Shown: positions 43,903 to 53,273, numbered from the stretch's first letter. The stretch is 64,000 nucleotides of DNA from CBDEGU01 sp965238045 (GCA_965238045.1 CBDEGU010000012.1:558001-622000); one strand, 5' to 3'. Program-made: numbers and translations. The notes: generated by a model not told the origin, from the letters alone.

Positions 43903-44522
43903 TACCGTCCGCCCAGCCCCAGCGCCATCCGGCACAGCCGAACAAAGTGAACGCCCGCCGCATACAAGCAAAGGTAAGTAAACGTCAGCGGAAGCGCCAG
44001 GTATTGAACGATCGTATTGGCCACCGATTCATCCAGCAGCCCGGCGCGCTGCAGCCAGAAGCGAATCAGATGATCCCCGTGCGCCAGATCGATCCAGAAA
44101 TAATCGGCGTTCTCGTTGACAAGCAAAAACTTCGCCGGCAGCAGCACGAGCGCCGCCGTCCGCCACGGCCCCATGATACCGTCGCCCGCGCAGAGGATCA
44201 CCGCCACGCCGTGGCGCCGCCCGCGAATCTCGCGCAGCAGACCCCAGCGCGCGGCGTCATCCGCATACTTGCTGACCCGCCACACTTTGATACTCTCGGG
44301 GACACTCTCGGGGGCACTCTCGCAGGCACCCTCATAGACGCCCTGGTCGGGGCTCAGTTGGGCCGGGTCCGTCGGCAGGCACGTGAGCAGGTCGATTGCC
44401 GTGTTCGCGCCGAAGGCGTCGCGGAGTTTCGGCAGCACGCGCTCGGCCAATTCCCGCGGACCGCTCTCGATCAGTAGCACCCTGCTGGCATCGGGCGCCC
44501 GCCCGGTGAGGAACCATCGCAT
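43902..44522 (-). CDS. Unknown protein with C-terminal membrane segment
   Basis: The 206-residue protein has an alpha/beta segment at its start (RVLLIESGPRELAERVLPKL) like a glycosyltransferase or Rossmann-like fold, a repeat-rich loop (CESAPESVPES), then a hydrophobic segment around residue 125 (AALVLLPAKFLLVNENADYF) and a final membrane helix near residue 185. I do not recognise the family; the layout recalls envelope-linked proteins near glycosyltransferase genes. It starts with ATG at 44522. Confidence 0.6.
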   Translation of the reverse strand: MRWFLTGRAPDASRVLLIESGPRELAERVLPKLRDAFGANTAIDLLTCLPTDPAQLSPDQGVYEGACESAPESVPESIKVWRVSKYADDAARWGLLREIRGRRHGVAVILCAGDGIMGPWRTAALVLLPAKFLLVNENADYFWIDLAHGDHLIRFWLQRAGLLDESVANTIVQYLALPLTFTYLCLYAAGVHFVRLCRMALGLGGR

Positions 44523-44615
44523 TGCGTCTCATTCTACGCAACACCCTCTCCCAACTGTCCGTTGGCCGCGGCGCACCCGCGCGGCCCGGCGCGATTCTGC
44601 TACAACGAACAGAAG

Positions 44616-45332
44616 ATGCGTCTCAGTTTCTTGCTATTGCTTTGCGGACTTTGCCTGCCCTTGCTCGCCGACGCCCAGGCCCGCTGGTTCGGCGATTTCG
44701 TTCAGACCGGCACCGATTTCGATCAAACCGGCCCCGATCTCGATCAGACCGCTATGGCGGGCTGGCATCTGCCCCTGCCCCAGGACTGGGAAATCGCCAC
44801 CGACGGCTCCAACCACGTCTTGCGGCTAAAGAAATCCGGACCCATCGGAAATCCCAGGCGGCCCGTCAAGTTCGCCCTCTGGAAAGCGGGCTGCTTCAGC
44901 GACTTCGTGGCCGAAGTCAAGATGCGCCGCGACGGCGGCAGCCTCCTGATGGTTTTTGGGTTTCAAGACCGCGCGCATTTCTATTACGCGCATCTCTCGC
45001 GCGACGACGGCAATACACGCGTGCACAACGGTTTGTTCAAGGTCAGCGGCGGCGAGCGCTATCGTATCGGCGGCACCGGCTCGGCGCCCGTCCTGCCAAC
45101 CACGGGCTGGCACACGGTTAGGGTGTTTCGCAAGGTCGGGTCGGGGAGCATCGAAGTCTTCGTCGACGGGGAAACCCAGGCGCGCTTCGCCGTCACCGAT
45201 ACCTCGTTCCAGTATGGTTGGGTCGGCCTCGGATCATTCGACGAAACGGGTGACTTCGATGATTTTCGCCTTACCGGAGCCCCCAGCCAGAAGTGCGAGC
45301 CCGCCAAACTTGACCCGCTCGACAGTAAATAG
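44616..45332 (+). CDS. Secreted concanavalin-like (DUF1080-type) protein
   Basis: ATG 44616 opens a signal peptide (LSFLLLLCGLCLPLLADAQ). The mature 215 residues resemble DUF1080/3-keto-disaccharide-hydrolase-like beta-sandwich folds: SDFVAEVKMRRDGGSLLMVF, GWHTVRVFRKVGSGSIEVF and FGSFDETGDFDDFRL-like GLGSFDETGDFDDFRL. These are carbohydrate-active or carbohydrate-binding in known cases. The N-terminal part has a 21-bp tandem repeat giving QTGTDFD and QTGPDLD. The substrate is unknown. Confidence 0.7.
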   Translation: MRLSFLLLLCGLCLPLLADAQARWFGDFVQTGTDFDQTGPDLDQTAMAGWHLPLPQDWEIATDGSNHVLRLKKSGPIGNPRRPVKFALWKAGCFSDFVAEVKMRRDGGSLLMVFGFQDRAHFYYAHLSRDDGNTRVHNGLFKVSGGERYRIGGTGSAPVLPTTGWHTVRVFRKVGSGSIEVFVDGETQARFAVTDTSFQYGWVGLGSFDETGDFDDFRLTGAPSQKCEPAKLDPLDSK

Positions 45333-45444
45333 TTTCAGTGAATAGTTTTCAGCCTCGTCCCCGCCGCGCTGCTCCAGCCAGCCTCCGGCATTCTTGTATC
45401 AACGATCAACGTTGCGAACTTTCGAAATCCCCCATCACTCTCCC

Positions 45445-46248
45445 ATGGAAATTCTCAATCCCCATGCCAACGCCTCCCGCGCCAAAGTCGTCATTTTCGA
45501 TTTCGACGGCACCATCTCAACCATCCGCGCCGGCTGGGAGGACGTGATGGTGCCGATGATGGTCGGCGATCTTCTCGAACTCGAAACCGGCGAGAGCGAG
45601 GACGAACTCCGCGCCATCGTCACCGAATTCGTCGGACGCCTCACCGGCCGCCAGACCATCTATCAAATGATGGAGTTCGCCGGGCACGTCAAGAAGCGGG
45701 GCGGGGAAGCGCTCGACCCCGTCGAATACAAACACATCTATCTCCGCCTGCTCTCGGAGAAAATCAAAGACCGCATCGGCGCGCTCGAATCCGGCCAGAG
45801 AGCGCCCGATGAAATGATGGTCCCCGGCGCGCGGCGTCTGCTCGACACGCTTCGGGCGCGAGGTCTCAAAATGTATCTCGCCAGCGGAACCGATCAGGAG
45901 TTCATGCGGGCCGAAGCCCGGCTGCTCCAAGTCGACCATTACTTCGACGGAGGCTGCTTCGGCGCGCTGGACGACTACAAATCTTTCTCGAAGAAAATCC
46001 TGATCGAGAAAATTATCCGGGAGAGCGAATTCCAGGGCGAGGAATTCCTAGGTTTCGGCGACGGCTTCGTCGAGATTCAAAACGTCAAAGAAGTCGGCGG
46101 AGTCGCCGTCGGAGTCGCCACCGACGAACCCGACTGCGCCGCAGTCGATCCAGTAAAACGAAAACGCCTAGCCGAAGTAGGAGCCGACTGGATCGTCCCC
46201 AACTTCAACGACCACGACCAGCTAAGCACCACCCTCTTCCCCAAATAA
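45445..46248 (+). CDS. HAD-superfamily hydrolase
   Basis: HAD enzymes are mostly phosphatases of small molecules. The 267-residue protein has motif I VVIFDFDGTISTI, motif II in YLASGTDQEF, and motif IV-like FGDGFVEIQNVKEVGG. The region between carries a cap domain resembling phosphoglycolate-phosphatase types. The start ATG 45445 is preferred over an upstream in-frame ATG at 45394. Motif III lysine may lie in SFSKKILIEK. Substrate is unknown. Confidence 0.85.
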   Translation: MEILNPHANASRAKVVIFDFDGTISTIRAGWEDVMVPMMVGDLLELETGESEDELRAIVTEFVGRLTGRQTIYQMMEFAGHVKKRGGEALDPVEYKHIYLRLLSEKIKDRIGALESGQRAPDEMMVPGARRLLDTLRARGLKMYLASGTDQEFMRAEARLLQVDHYFDGGCFGALDDYKSFSKKILIEKIIRESEFQGEEFLGFGDGFVEIQNVKEVGGVAVGVATDEPDCAAVDPVKRKRLAEVGADWIVPNFNDHDQLSTTLFPK

Positions 46249-46698
46249 ACCACCACTCCCACCCCACGTCGCCGCCAAGCTACCCTCCGGGGATGTCCAT
46301 GATAGGTACATGTCAAGGATGGATGCAGGCATCCTACTCCTCCCGCCAGCGGGGGCGTTGTCTTCCACGGTGACGCAGCGTGAGTACGAGCCTTTTGCGA
46401 ATCCAGTTCAAGGGTCAACCAGTCGCGTGACCAGACATCCATGTGCGCGCATCGGGTCCTGCCCGGCTCCTCGCCGACAAAACCGTCACGGAAGATTCAG
46501 TTTGGGCTTTACGCCCCCCGGTCTCGAAACAGGCACAATGAACGCATCCGAAATCCGCCAACCCTCAGCATCGGGCAAACTTCATCGCGTAGTTCCTCGT
46601 AGGCGAGAACCGGCGGGCAGCTCTTGACACAGCACCACGTCGGTGAAAATCTTTCCTTCCTCCTTTCCCCTTTCAATAGAAAAAAGCAGATGTCCTTC
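46249..46698. other. Gap of about 450 bp with no recognised gene
   Basis: A leftward ORF (46077-46442) overlaps the HAD gene and has no known family. I see no promoter, hairpin or RNA gene here, other than being adjacent to the degraded IS110-type element. It may contain the 3' end of that element. Confidence 0.5.
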
Positions 46699-47541
46699 TT
46701 ACGTTGCCTCGGCCCGAGGGCGCGGCACGAACGGCCGGCGGGTCCGGTCCACCGCCCACAGATAGGCCACCAGCTTGCGCGCCACCGCTAACGTGGCACG
46801 ATTGCGCGGCCCGCGCTTGAGCTCCCGCTCGTAAACTTCCCGCAGCTCGGGGTTCCAGCGCGGCGCCAGTTTCGCCGCCTCGATCAGCACCCGCTGCAGA
46901 TGTTTGTTGCGCTGCTTCGAGAGCGGCCCGCGCTGCGTCTTGCCGGCTGACTGGCGTTGCGCCGAACAGAGCCCGCAATAACTCACCACCCGGCCGATCG
47001 AGCCGAACCGCCCGGGCTCGGCGATCTCCTGCGCCCAGCTCAGCGCCGTGACCTGGCCCAGGCCCCGAATCGACTGCAAGAGCGCGGCCCGCTCGCGCAG
47101 CAGCGCATGGGCTTCGAGTTTGGGCAGCAACTCGCCTTGCAAACGGTCGAACATTTCCACGCTGCCGCGCGTGATCGCCAGCAGCTCGAGCACCGAGTCG
47201 GGCGTGTCGTGCAAATTGTCCAGATACGAATGAAAATATTTGCGGCCGTGCAACCGCCGGGCGTCGCAGGGCTGCCGACTTCCATCAGCAGGCCGCTGAT
47301 CTTATTTTTCATGCGCACCGCTTCGCCGGCCAGCAGATGACGGTAGCGCAACACGCGGCGCAGTTCCCGAATTTCCGGCGGCGCCCACCCAAGGGTGTTC
47401 GATGACCGCGGCCCAGGCGTTCAAGGCCGCCCGCGTGGCCGCGACTTTGCCTTCGGCGATGACCTCGCCGGCCTGCGTCTTAAGCGCGTAGCTGATACTT
47501 TTCTTATGCACATCGAGTCCGATATAGTAGAGTTCTTCCAT
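46699..47541 (-). pseudogene. Degraded IS110-type transposase
   Basis: The intact start has a strong AGGAGG site before ATG 47541 and begins MEELYYIGLDVHKKSISYAL, the DEDD-family opening with its first Asp. The centre is deleted: after EHPWVGAA the sequence jumps to a segment reading IRELRRVLRYRHLLAGEAVR, in another frame, and shifts frame again near 47270. The C-terminal Transposase_20 part is complete (IRGLGQVTALSWAQEI, VVSYCGLCSAQRQS). About 80 residues with DEDD residues are missing. This element cannot transpose by itself. Confidence 0.85.
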
Positions 47542-47638
47542 GGAATCCTCCTGTGGGGTGTTTGGATAGTCGGCCCAAAAGCCGCTACAGCATTGTGCTC
47601 CCAGGAGGATTCCTCTTTGCACCACCTATGCATTGAAA

Positions 47639-47718
47639 CAATCAGCCGCGCATCGCCTAAGTTGTTGCGAATTAGAGCGCGTTTCGCCAGCGCTTGTGGC
47701 AGTCCCGATTTTTGTCAC
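47639..47718 (-). repeat. Dispersed 79-bp repeat, copy 2
   Basis: The reverse complement of 20434-20512 aligns here with about 84 percent identity by hand count (long shared run gcgtttcgcc and gcgcttgtg). It lies upstream of the degraded transposase. A plausible reading is that it is the element's 5' end or its target repeat. Confidence 0.75.
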
Positions 47719-47742
47719 TGCTTTCTGGCGCCGAAACAATCG

Positions 47743-47885
47743 CTAGAGCATTTTCAAGGATGAAATAGACAACTCATCGGGGCTGCTTAGCATCAACTCT
47801 TTGGCTACCGCGAATGCATCTTCGGATAGAGGCTCTGTTGTGGCGCACTGGGATAAGGGCTATGTCATCATTGAAAACGCTCTAG
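47743..47885. repeat. MITE-like element: 143 bp with 20-bp terminal inverted repeats
   Basis: CTAGAGCATTTTCAAGGATG (47743-47762) and the reverse complement of 47866-47885 match at 18 of 20 positions. The middle encodes no recognisable protein. No clear target duplication flanks it except that both ends carry CTAG. The other repeats nearby make an insertion-prone patch. Nothing else is seen between 47719 and 47899. Confidence 0.65.
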
Positions 47886-47899
47886 AAAGATGCCCGCGG

Positions 47900-48688
47900 C
47901 TAGACGATACCCGCGGCGATCCCAGCCGCCAGCAGCAGGAGCATGACTCCCACCAAGCGCCGCACGAGATCGAGTTTCACTTTCGAGATCAGTCTCGAAC
48001 CCAAGAACGATCCAACAAAGGCCGACAGCGTGGCGGTAATAAACAGGGTCATCGCCTCGGGGTCCCGCAAGTACATCGATCCGCGATCCGCCGCTTGTGC
48101 GTTGTAGACCGAGAGCCGGGTCACGTCAACGGCCACGGCGCAGACGACGTTGGTCGCGATGAAGGCTTCTTTCGTCAGTCCCCACTTGAGCAGAAAGGCC
48201 GAACGCAGCGCGCCTTGATGTCCGCTGATGCCTCCGAAAAAACCAGAGAGGCATCCGCCGGCGGAAAGCATGCGCTTTCCGAATTGCAGACGATCAAAAA
48301 AAGGAAGCAGATCCAGCAACGCGAATACCGTAATTAACGAGCCTATGACAAGGCCGATCCAGGTGATCTGATGATCGGCTCCCCCAAGGGAATAGCTGGT
48401 GACCGGTTCGCGGGCGGAAACCGCCCCCAGCAGATACGCGCCCGCCATCGCTGCCGGAATCGCCGGCAACCCGAACCGCAAAGCAACCGGCCAAGACGCA
48501 TGCCGGCCCACAAGCGCAAACTTGAAGAGATTGTTCGCCAAGTGGACGACGGCGGTCACGCCCACCGCTACTTCCAGAGGGAAGAATAGAGCGAACACCG
48601 GCATCAGCAGCGTGCCGAGACCGAAGCCGGAGAATAGAGTCAGGGCCGCGACCAGCAGGGCGGCGATGGATACGAGAATCAGTTCCAA
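47900..48688 (-). CDS. TauE/SafE-family membrane exporter
   Basis: The 262-residue protein has about eight hydrophobic segments and the DUF81/TauE repeat motifs GLGTLLMPVFALFFPLEVAV and GFFGGISGHQGALRSAFLLK. Members export sulfite, sulfoacetate or other organosulfur anions; the substrate here is not known. The start is TTG 48688. It is downstream of tyrS on the same strand. Confidence 0.9.
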   Translation of the reverse strand: MELILVSIAALLVAALTLFSGFGLGTLLMPVFALFFPLEVAVGVTAVVHLANNLFKFALVGRHASWPVALRFGLPAIPAAMAGAYLLGAVSAREPVTSYSLGGADHQITWIGLVIGSLITVFALLDLLPFFDRLQFGKRMLSAGGCLSGFFGGISGHQGALRSAFLLKWGLTKEAFIATNVVCAVAVDVTRLSVYNAQAADRGSMYLRDPEAMTLFITATLSAFVGSFLGSRLISKVKLDLVRRLVGVMLLLLAAGIAAGIV

Positions 48689-48761
48689 GACGTTTTACGA
48701 AAGCCGGGCGAGACGGACAGCGACTCCAACCGCTCACCCCTACCGCGCCCTCATCGGGAGC

Positions 48762-49985
48762 TCACACCGTCACACGGGCCCACTTCTTGCCGACTTGAAT
48801 CGTCAGTTCGCTGGCCGATGCATCCAGGTCAAGGCTCATCTCGCGGTGCTTTTGGCCGTTGATCGCGACGGCGCCTTCTTTCAGTTTGCGGTTCGCCTCT
48901 CCGCCCGATTTGCAGAGGCCGATCTCGCGCAATAGTTTGTCGACGCGAATCGCCGGCTGGCCGCGCATCGCCTCGGGCAGATCGAAGACCGGCATCTGGT
49001 CGGGTGTCTGCCCTTCTTGGACCACCTTGCGAAACACTTCGGCGGCCCCGGCGGCGGCGGCTGCTGAGTGATAGTCGGTCACGATGAGCGCGGCCAATCG
49101 CATCTTCGTCTTCATGGGATGGGTTTCGCCGGCTTCGATCTCCCGCCGCATGCGCTCGATTTCCGCCACCGCCGTGTCGGTCAGCAGCTCGTAGTAGCTG
49201 TACATCAGCGTGTCGGAGATTTGCATGATCTTGCGGTACATCACCTCCGGCGGTTCGGTGACGCCGATATAGTTGCCGAGCGACTTCGACATCTTGCGCA
49301 CGCCGTCGAGCCCTTCGAGCAGCGGCGTCATGGCCACGATCTGCTGGGCCACACCGTAATCCTTCTGGATTTCGCGTCCCACAAGCAGGTTGAACTTTTG
49401 GTCCGTGCCGCCGAGTTCGACATCCGCCTTCAGGACCACCGAATCATAGGCCTGGGCGAGCGGATAGAGAAGTTCGTGAATCGAAATCGGCTGGCCGGAG
49501 CGATAGCGTTTGCTGAAGTCGTCGCGTTCGAGAATGCGGGCCACGGTGTAGTGCGAACATAGCCTCACGATGTCTTCATAGCGCAAGGGCAGAAGCCATT
49601 CGCTGTTGAAGCGGATCTCGGTCTTTTCCGGGTCCAGAATCTTGAACACCTGCTCGGTATAGGTTTCGGCGTTGGCCTCGATTTCCTCTCTTGTCATCGG
49701 CGGGCGGGTGAGGTTTTGTCCCGAGGGATCGCCGATCAGCGCGGTCGAATCGCCGATCAGAAAGACCACCGTGTGCCCGAGGTCCTGAAAATGTTTGAGC
49801 TTGCGAATTACGACGGTGTGGCCTAGGTGCAAGTCCGGCGCGGTCGGGTCGAAGCCCGCTTTCACGCGCAAGGGCCGGCCTTGCTTGGCGGCGTCAATGA
49901 GCCGCTGTTTGAGGTCCGCCTCGGGGATGATCTCGGCGAAGCCCTTCTTCAAATATGCAAGTTGCTCGCTGATGTTCAGGTTCAT
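48762..49985 (-). CDS. tyrS: Tyrosyl-tRNA synthetase
   Basis: TyrS charges tRNA-Tyr. The 407-residue class I synthetase has the HIGH-type motif HLGH (residues 53-56), KMSKSLGN (about residue 234), and a C-terminal S4 RNA-binding domain with IRVDKLLREIGLCKSGGEAN. Length is normal. I did not recognise a tyrosine T-box leader upstream, and none is expected here. Confidence 0.97.
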   Translation of the reverse strand: MNLNISEQLAYLKKGFAEIIPEADLKQRLIDAAKQGRPLRVKAGFDPTAPDLHLGHTVVIRKLKHFQDLGHTVVFLIGDSTALIGDPSGQNLTRPPMTREEIEANAETYTEQVFKILDPEKTEIRFNSEWLLPLRYEDIVRLCSHYTVARILERDDFSKRYRSGQPISIHELLYPLAQAYDSVVLKADVELGGTDQKFNLLVGREIQKDYGVAQQIVAMTPLLEGLDGVRKMSKSLGNYIGVTEPPEVMYRKIMQISDTLMYSYYELLTDTAVAEIERMRREIEAGETHPMKTKMRLAALIVTDYHSAAAAAGAAEVFRKVVQEGQTPDQMPVFDLPEAMRGQPAIRVDKLLREIGLCKSGGEANRKLKEGAVAINGQKHREMSLDLDASASELTIQVGKKWARVTV

Positions 49986-50059
49986 GGGTTAGGTTCATGA
50001 AACGTCTTGGATCGTGATTTGTTTTGGCGCCGCCACCTTTGGTATTTTTTCAGGTCCCC

Positions 50060-50662
50060 TTACAACTGCCGGATCACCCTTCGTCCTTCGATACGGAATT
50101 TACCACTCAGCACAAGCTGGATGGCCTCAGTATAGATGCGGTGCTCCTCTCTAAGAATGCGCCCGGCGAGGCTCTCGGCGGAATCCTCGTCAAGCACAGG
50201 GACCGTGGTTTGCACGATGATGGGCCCGGCGTCGAGCCGCGCGTCGACGAAATGCACCGTGCATCCCGTGTAGCGCACGCCGTGTTCGAGCGCCTGCTGC
50301 TGCGCTTCGAGGCCAGGAAACGAGGGCAGTAACGAGGGATGGATGTTGAGGATGCCGTTGGGGTACTCGTTCACGAAATAGGCGCTCAGCAGGCGTATGA
50401 AGCCCGCGAGACAAACGACATCGACCTGCTTTTCGCGCAACACCTCGACAACCCGCCGGTCATACTGCTCGCGCTGCTGGCCTTTGGATGGAATACAGAC
50501 CGCGGGAAGGCCTCGCGCCTTGGCCCGCTCAAGACCGGCAGCGTTGGGCTTGTTGCTGATGACCACCGCGATCTCGGCGTCGATTCGTCCTGCGAGGACG
50601 CTGTCGGCGATGGCCTCGAAATTCGAGCCTCGTCCCGAGAGCAAAATGCCCAGCTTCTTCAT
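50060..50662 (-). CDS. purN: Phosphoribosylglycinamide formyltransferase PurN
   Basis: PurN adds a formyl group to GAR in purine synthesis using 10-formyltetrahydrofolate. The 200-residue protein starts KKLGILLSGRGSNFEAIADS and has the catalytic NIHPSLLPSFPG segment with Asn and His, and GCTVHFVDARLDAGPII. It overlaps purM by four bases (50659-50662). Confidence 0.97.
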   Translation of the reverse strand: MKKLGILLSGRGSNFEAIADSVLAGRIDAEIAVVISNKPNAAGLERAKARGLPAVCIPSKGQQREQYDRRVVEVLREKQVDVVCLAGFIRLLSAYFVNEYPNGILNIHPSLLPSFPGLEAQQQALEHGVRYTGCTVHFVDARLDAGPIIVQTTVPVLDEDSAESLAGRILREEHRIYTEAIQLVLSGKFRIEGRRVIRQL

Positions 50663-51699
50663 GCGTAGATGACCCGTTTCCTGCCCGCGACGACTTTGCC
50701 GATCACATAGGCCGGCTCGCCCATCTCATCGAGCAGACGCATGGCGCGGGTCTTCGAACGTGCGCCCACCGCGACGATGAGCCCGAGGCCCATGTTGAAT
50801 GTTTGATAGGCCACGGCGTCGCTGAGCTGGCCCAGTTCGCGCAAATAATCGAAGACCGGCAAGCTCGGCCATGAGCCCGTTTCGACGCGTGCCGCCAGCC
50901 CGGCGGGCAGCATGCGGGGCGTATTGTCGCTGATGCCTCCGCCGGTGATGTGGGCCCCTCCATGAAGCAAGTTGTTGCCGATCAGCGCGCGCAGCGGCTT
51001 CAGGTAGCTCCGGTGCACTCGCAACAGCTCGCGTCCGATACTGCGCTTCAGCGGAGCAATACGATCGGAATGTTTATGGCCGGCGACCTCGAAGAGAAGC
51101 TTTCTTGCCAGCGAGTATCCATTGGTGTGAAGCCCGTTCGAGGGCAGCCCGAGCAGCACATCGCCCTCTCGCATTTTCTTGGGACTCACTAGCTCGGAGC
51201 GGCCGGTGGCCCCGACGATGAATCCCGCCAGGTCGTATTCACCAGGGCGGTACATGCCGGGCATCTCCGCCGTCTCGCCGCCAACCAAGGCGCAATCGTT
51301 CTCGCGGCAGGCGATGCTCAGTCCCTTGACGACCTTCGCCGTCACGGCGGCGCGGAGCTTGCCGGTGGCGAAGTAGTCCAAGAAAAACAGCGGCCGGGCG
51401 CCCTGCACGGCGATGTCATTTACGCAATGGTTCACCAGGTCTTGACCCACCGTGTGATGGACATTCATCGCGACAGCGACCATGAGTTTGGTTCCAACGC
51501 CGTCGGCCGAGCTAATGAGCACGGGATGCTTCAAGCCGAGCTTCCCGATATCGTAGGCGGCGCCGAATGCGCCGATCCCGGTCAGCACCCGCCGATCGAA
51601 AGTCCGCTCGGCGAGACTCTTGATTTTCGACGTGGCGCGGCCAGCTTCCTCAATGCTGACACCGGCATCAGCGTAGGTAACGGGACGTTTCGCGGGCAT
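50659..51699 (-). CDS. purM: Phosphoribosylformylglycinamidine cyclo-ligase PurM (AIR synthetase)
   Basis: PurM closes the imidazole ring in purine biosynthesis. The family start is MPAKRPVTYADAGVSIEEA, so ATG 51699 is chosen; an in-frame ATG at 51714 adds five residues. Features include GTKLMVAVAMNVHHTVGQDL, GGETAEMPGMYRPGEYDLAG and GGGISDNTPRMLPAGLA. The 346-residue protein is full length. It forms the purM-purN operon. Confidence 0.96.
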   Translation of the reverse strand: MPAKRPVTYADAGVSIEEAGRATSKIKSLAERTFDRRVLTGIGAFGAAYDIGKLGLKHPVLISSADGVGTKLMVAVAMNVHHTVGQDLVNHCVNDIAVQGARPLFFLDYFATGKLRAAVTAKVVKGLSIACRENDCALVGGETAEMPGMYRPGEYDLAGFIVGATGRSELVSPKKMREGDVLLGLPSNGLHTNGYSLARKLLFEVAGHKHSDRIAPLKRSIGRELLRVHRSYLKPLRALIGNNLLHGGAHITGGGISDNTPRMLPAGLAARVETGSWPSLPVFDYLRELGQLSDAVAYQTFNMGLGLIVAVGARSKTRAMRLLDEMGEPAYVIGKVVAGRKRVIYA

Positions 51700-51785
51700 G
51701 GGGAAAGATTCCATTATCGCATCGCCGCCGCGGGTGATCGGCCATCGCGAGGCCAGGCCGCTCGCCCCCGGCACCGCCGCGCCCC

Positions 51786-53273
51786 TTGCCGGTGTTAGGA
51801 TGCCTACTTGGTTCGACACGTCACAGTTGCCCTCTCCGGGAGCGCACAGTGAAACACGAGAGCACAGGGAAACAGGAACACACTGGGAACCCCTTGCTGA
51901 AACTCTTGCTGTTTGAGCTTCGAATACCTGCCCGATACAGCCACCGGCTCCGGCGCCGTGATCTTGTCCGAGCCCTCGTGCTGGCGACCGCCGTCGTGCT
52001 GGCGAGCGGTTGGCCCGCCGGCGCGGAACAAGCCCGTTTCCCCCGCGAGGTGAACGAGGTCGCCGCACCCGCGGACGATGCCGTAACCGCCATCACCGAT
52101 GTTCGTCTGATCGACGGGCGGGGCGGAGCCGTGGTGGAGAACGCGACCGTCTTGATTCGCGGCAACCGTATCGCCGCCGCCGGAGAGTCCGCGCAAGTAA
52201 GCGTGCCGGCAGACGCCCACAGGGTAACGGGTTCTGGACTCACCCTGGTCCCTGGACTGATGGACGCGCACTTTCACATTGGCGGCGGCTCAGAAGGCAG
52301 CCAAATAGCTAATCTCTTCCTGCGGCACGGGGTGACCTCGGTTCGTGACCCTGGTGCGTGGATCGAAAAATACGAACCGGTCATCCACTCCGGCCGGCCA
52401 GCGCCCAGGCTATTCTTGACCGGACCGCATTTTGACACGGCTCCGGCCGCCTACCCGAAAAACTCGATCCTGCTCAATGATCCGGAAGAATCCCGCTGGG
52501 CCGTCCATCGCTTTGCCGACCAGGGCGCCTCGGCGATCAAGGTGTACTTCCGGCTGCCGCTGGGCTCGATTCGAGCCGTCTGCGAAACGGCTCATCAGCG
52601 CGGCATCCCCGTTACGGCGCATCTGGAACTGGTGCACGCCGATGCCGCGATTCTCGCCGGACTCGACGGCATCGAGCACGTTACCAGCGTGGGAACCGCC
52701 ATCGCTCCGCTGAGACTGGCCGAGCAGTTTCGGCAGGAGGTGACGGCCGACAACTCCGCGCGCCGCCTGGGCCGCTACAAACTCTGGAGCCAGGTGGATT
52801 TCGAGCATCCGCGCGTTCGCAAGTTCATCGACTTGATGGCCGGGCAGGGGACCTTCTTCAGCGTGAATCTGGCTGTCTTCGAGCGGCGCGAAGGCGACAA
52901 GGAGGCGACCGAGGTTCATGTGCGCGGGTTCGCCAATATGATGGAGTTCACCCGCCGGGCGATTCGCCGCGGCGTTCGCGTCGTGACCGGTTCGCATAGC
53001 TGGGTTCCCCACGCCGGGCGCGGCTGGACCTACCAGCGGGAGATGGAACTGCTTGTCGAGGCCGGCATGACGCCGATCGAAGCCATCAGCGCCTCTACTC
53101 GCTGGAACGCGCATTTCTTCCGCGCGAATGAATGGCTGGGGACGATTGAGCCGGGCAAGCTGGCCGACTTGGTGCTCGTCGAAGGGACTCCCGATACGGA
53201 TATTCGCCATATGTACGAGGTCCGCAAAGTGATGCTCAATGGTCTCTGGATTACCCTGTCGAATTCACAGTGA
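51786..53273 (+). CDS. Secreted metal-dependent amidohydrolase (imidazolonepropionase-like)
   Basis: A signal segment (RALVLATAVVLASGWPAGA) precedes a TIM barrel with the metal-binding HxH in LMDAHFHIGG, the lysine in SAIKVYFRLP, and histidines in TAHLELVHAD and GIEHVTSVG. The final position, where the family has an aspartate (GSD/GTD), reads GSH in VTGSHSWVPHAG, so the usual fourth metal ligand is missing. The start is uncertain: TTG 51786 overlaps unrelated upstream sequence; the mature protein is unaffected. Substrate is unknown. Confidence 0.8.
   Translation: MPVLGCLLGSTRHSCPLRERTVKHESTGKQEHTGNPLLKLLLFELRIPARYSHRLRRRDLVRALVLATAVVLASGWPAGAEQARFPREVNEVAAPADDAVTAITDVRLIDGRGGAVVENATVLIRGNRIAAAGESAQVSVPADAHRVTGSGLTLVPGLMDAHFHIGGGSEGSQIANLFLRHGVTSVRDPGAWIEKYEPVIHSGRPAPRLFLTGPHFDTAPAAYPKNSILLNDPEESRWAVHRFADQGASAIKVYFRLPLGSIRAVCETAHQRGIPVTAHLELVHADAAILAGLDGIEHVTSVGTAIAPLRLAEQFRQEVTADNSARRLGRYKLWSQVDFEHPRVRKFIDLMAGQGTFFSVNLAVFERREGDKEATEVHVRGFANMMEFTRRAIRRGVRVVTGSHSWVPHAGRGWTYQREMELLVEAGMTPIEAISASTRWNAHFFRANEWLGTIEPGKLADLVLVEGTPDTDIRHMYEVRKVMLNGLWITLSNSQ

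Larger units (their letters stand above)
46699..47740 (-). mobile_element. Remnant IS110-family insertion sequence, with possible bridge-RNA region
   Basis: IS110-type elements carry an upstream non-coding region that, in characterised members, encodes a bridge RNA. Here 47542-47740 is the 5' non-coding side of the transposase and contains an inverted repeat (GGAATCCTCCTG 47542-47553 with CAGGAGGATTCC 47602-47613) and the dispersed 79-bp repeat. Bridge RNA is an inference from the family; I cannot fold it here. The exact element borders are not visible because this family has no terminal inverted repeats. Confidence 0.6.

Noticed and set aside
46077..46442. Leftward 121-codon frame starting MDVWSRDWLT
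   Set aside because: It overlaps the HAD gene by 170 bp and has no family; I list the area as a gap instead.
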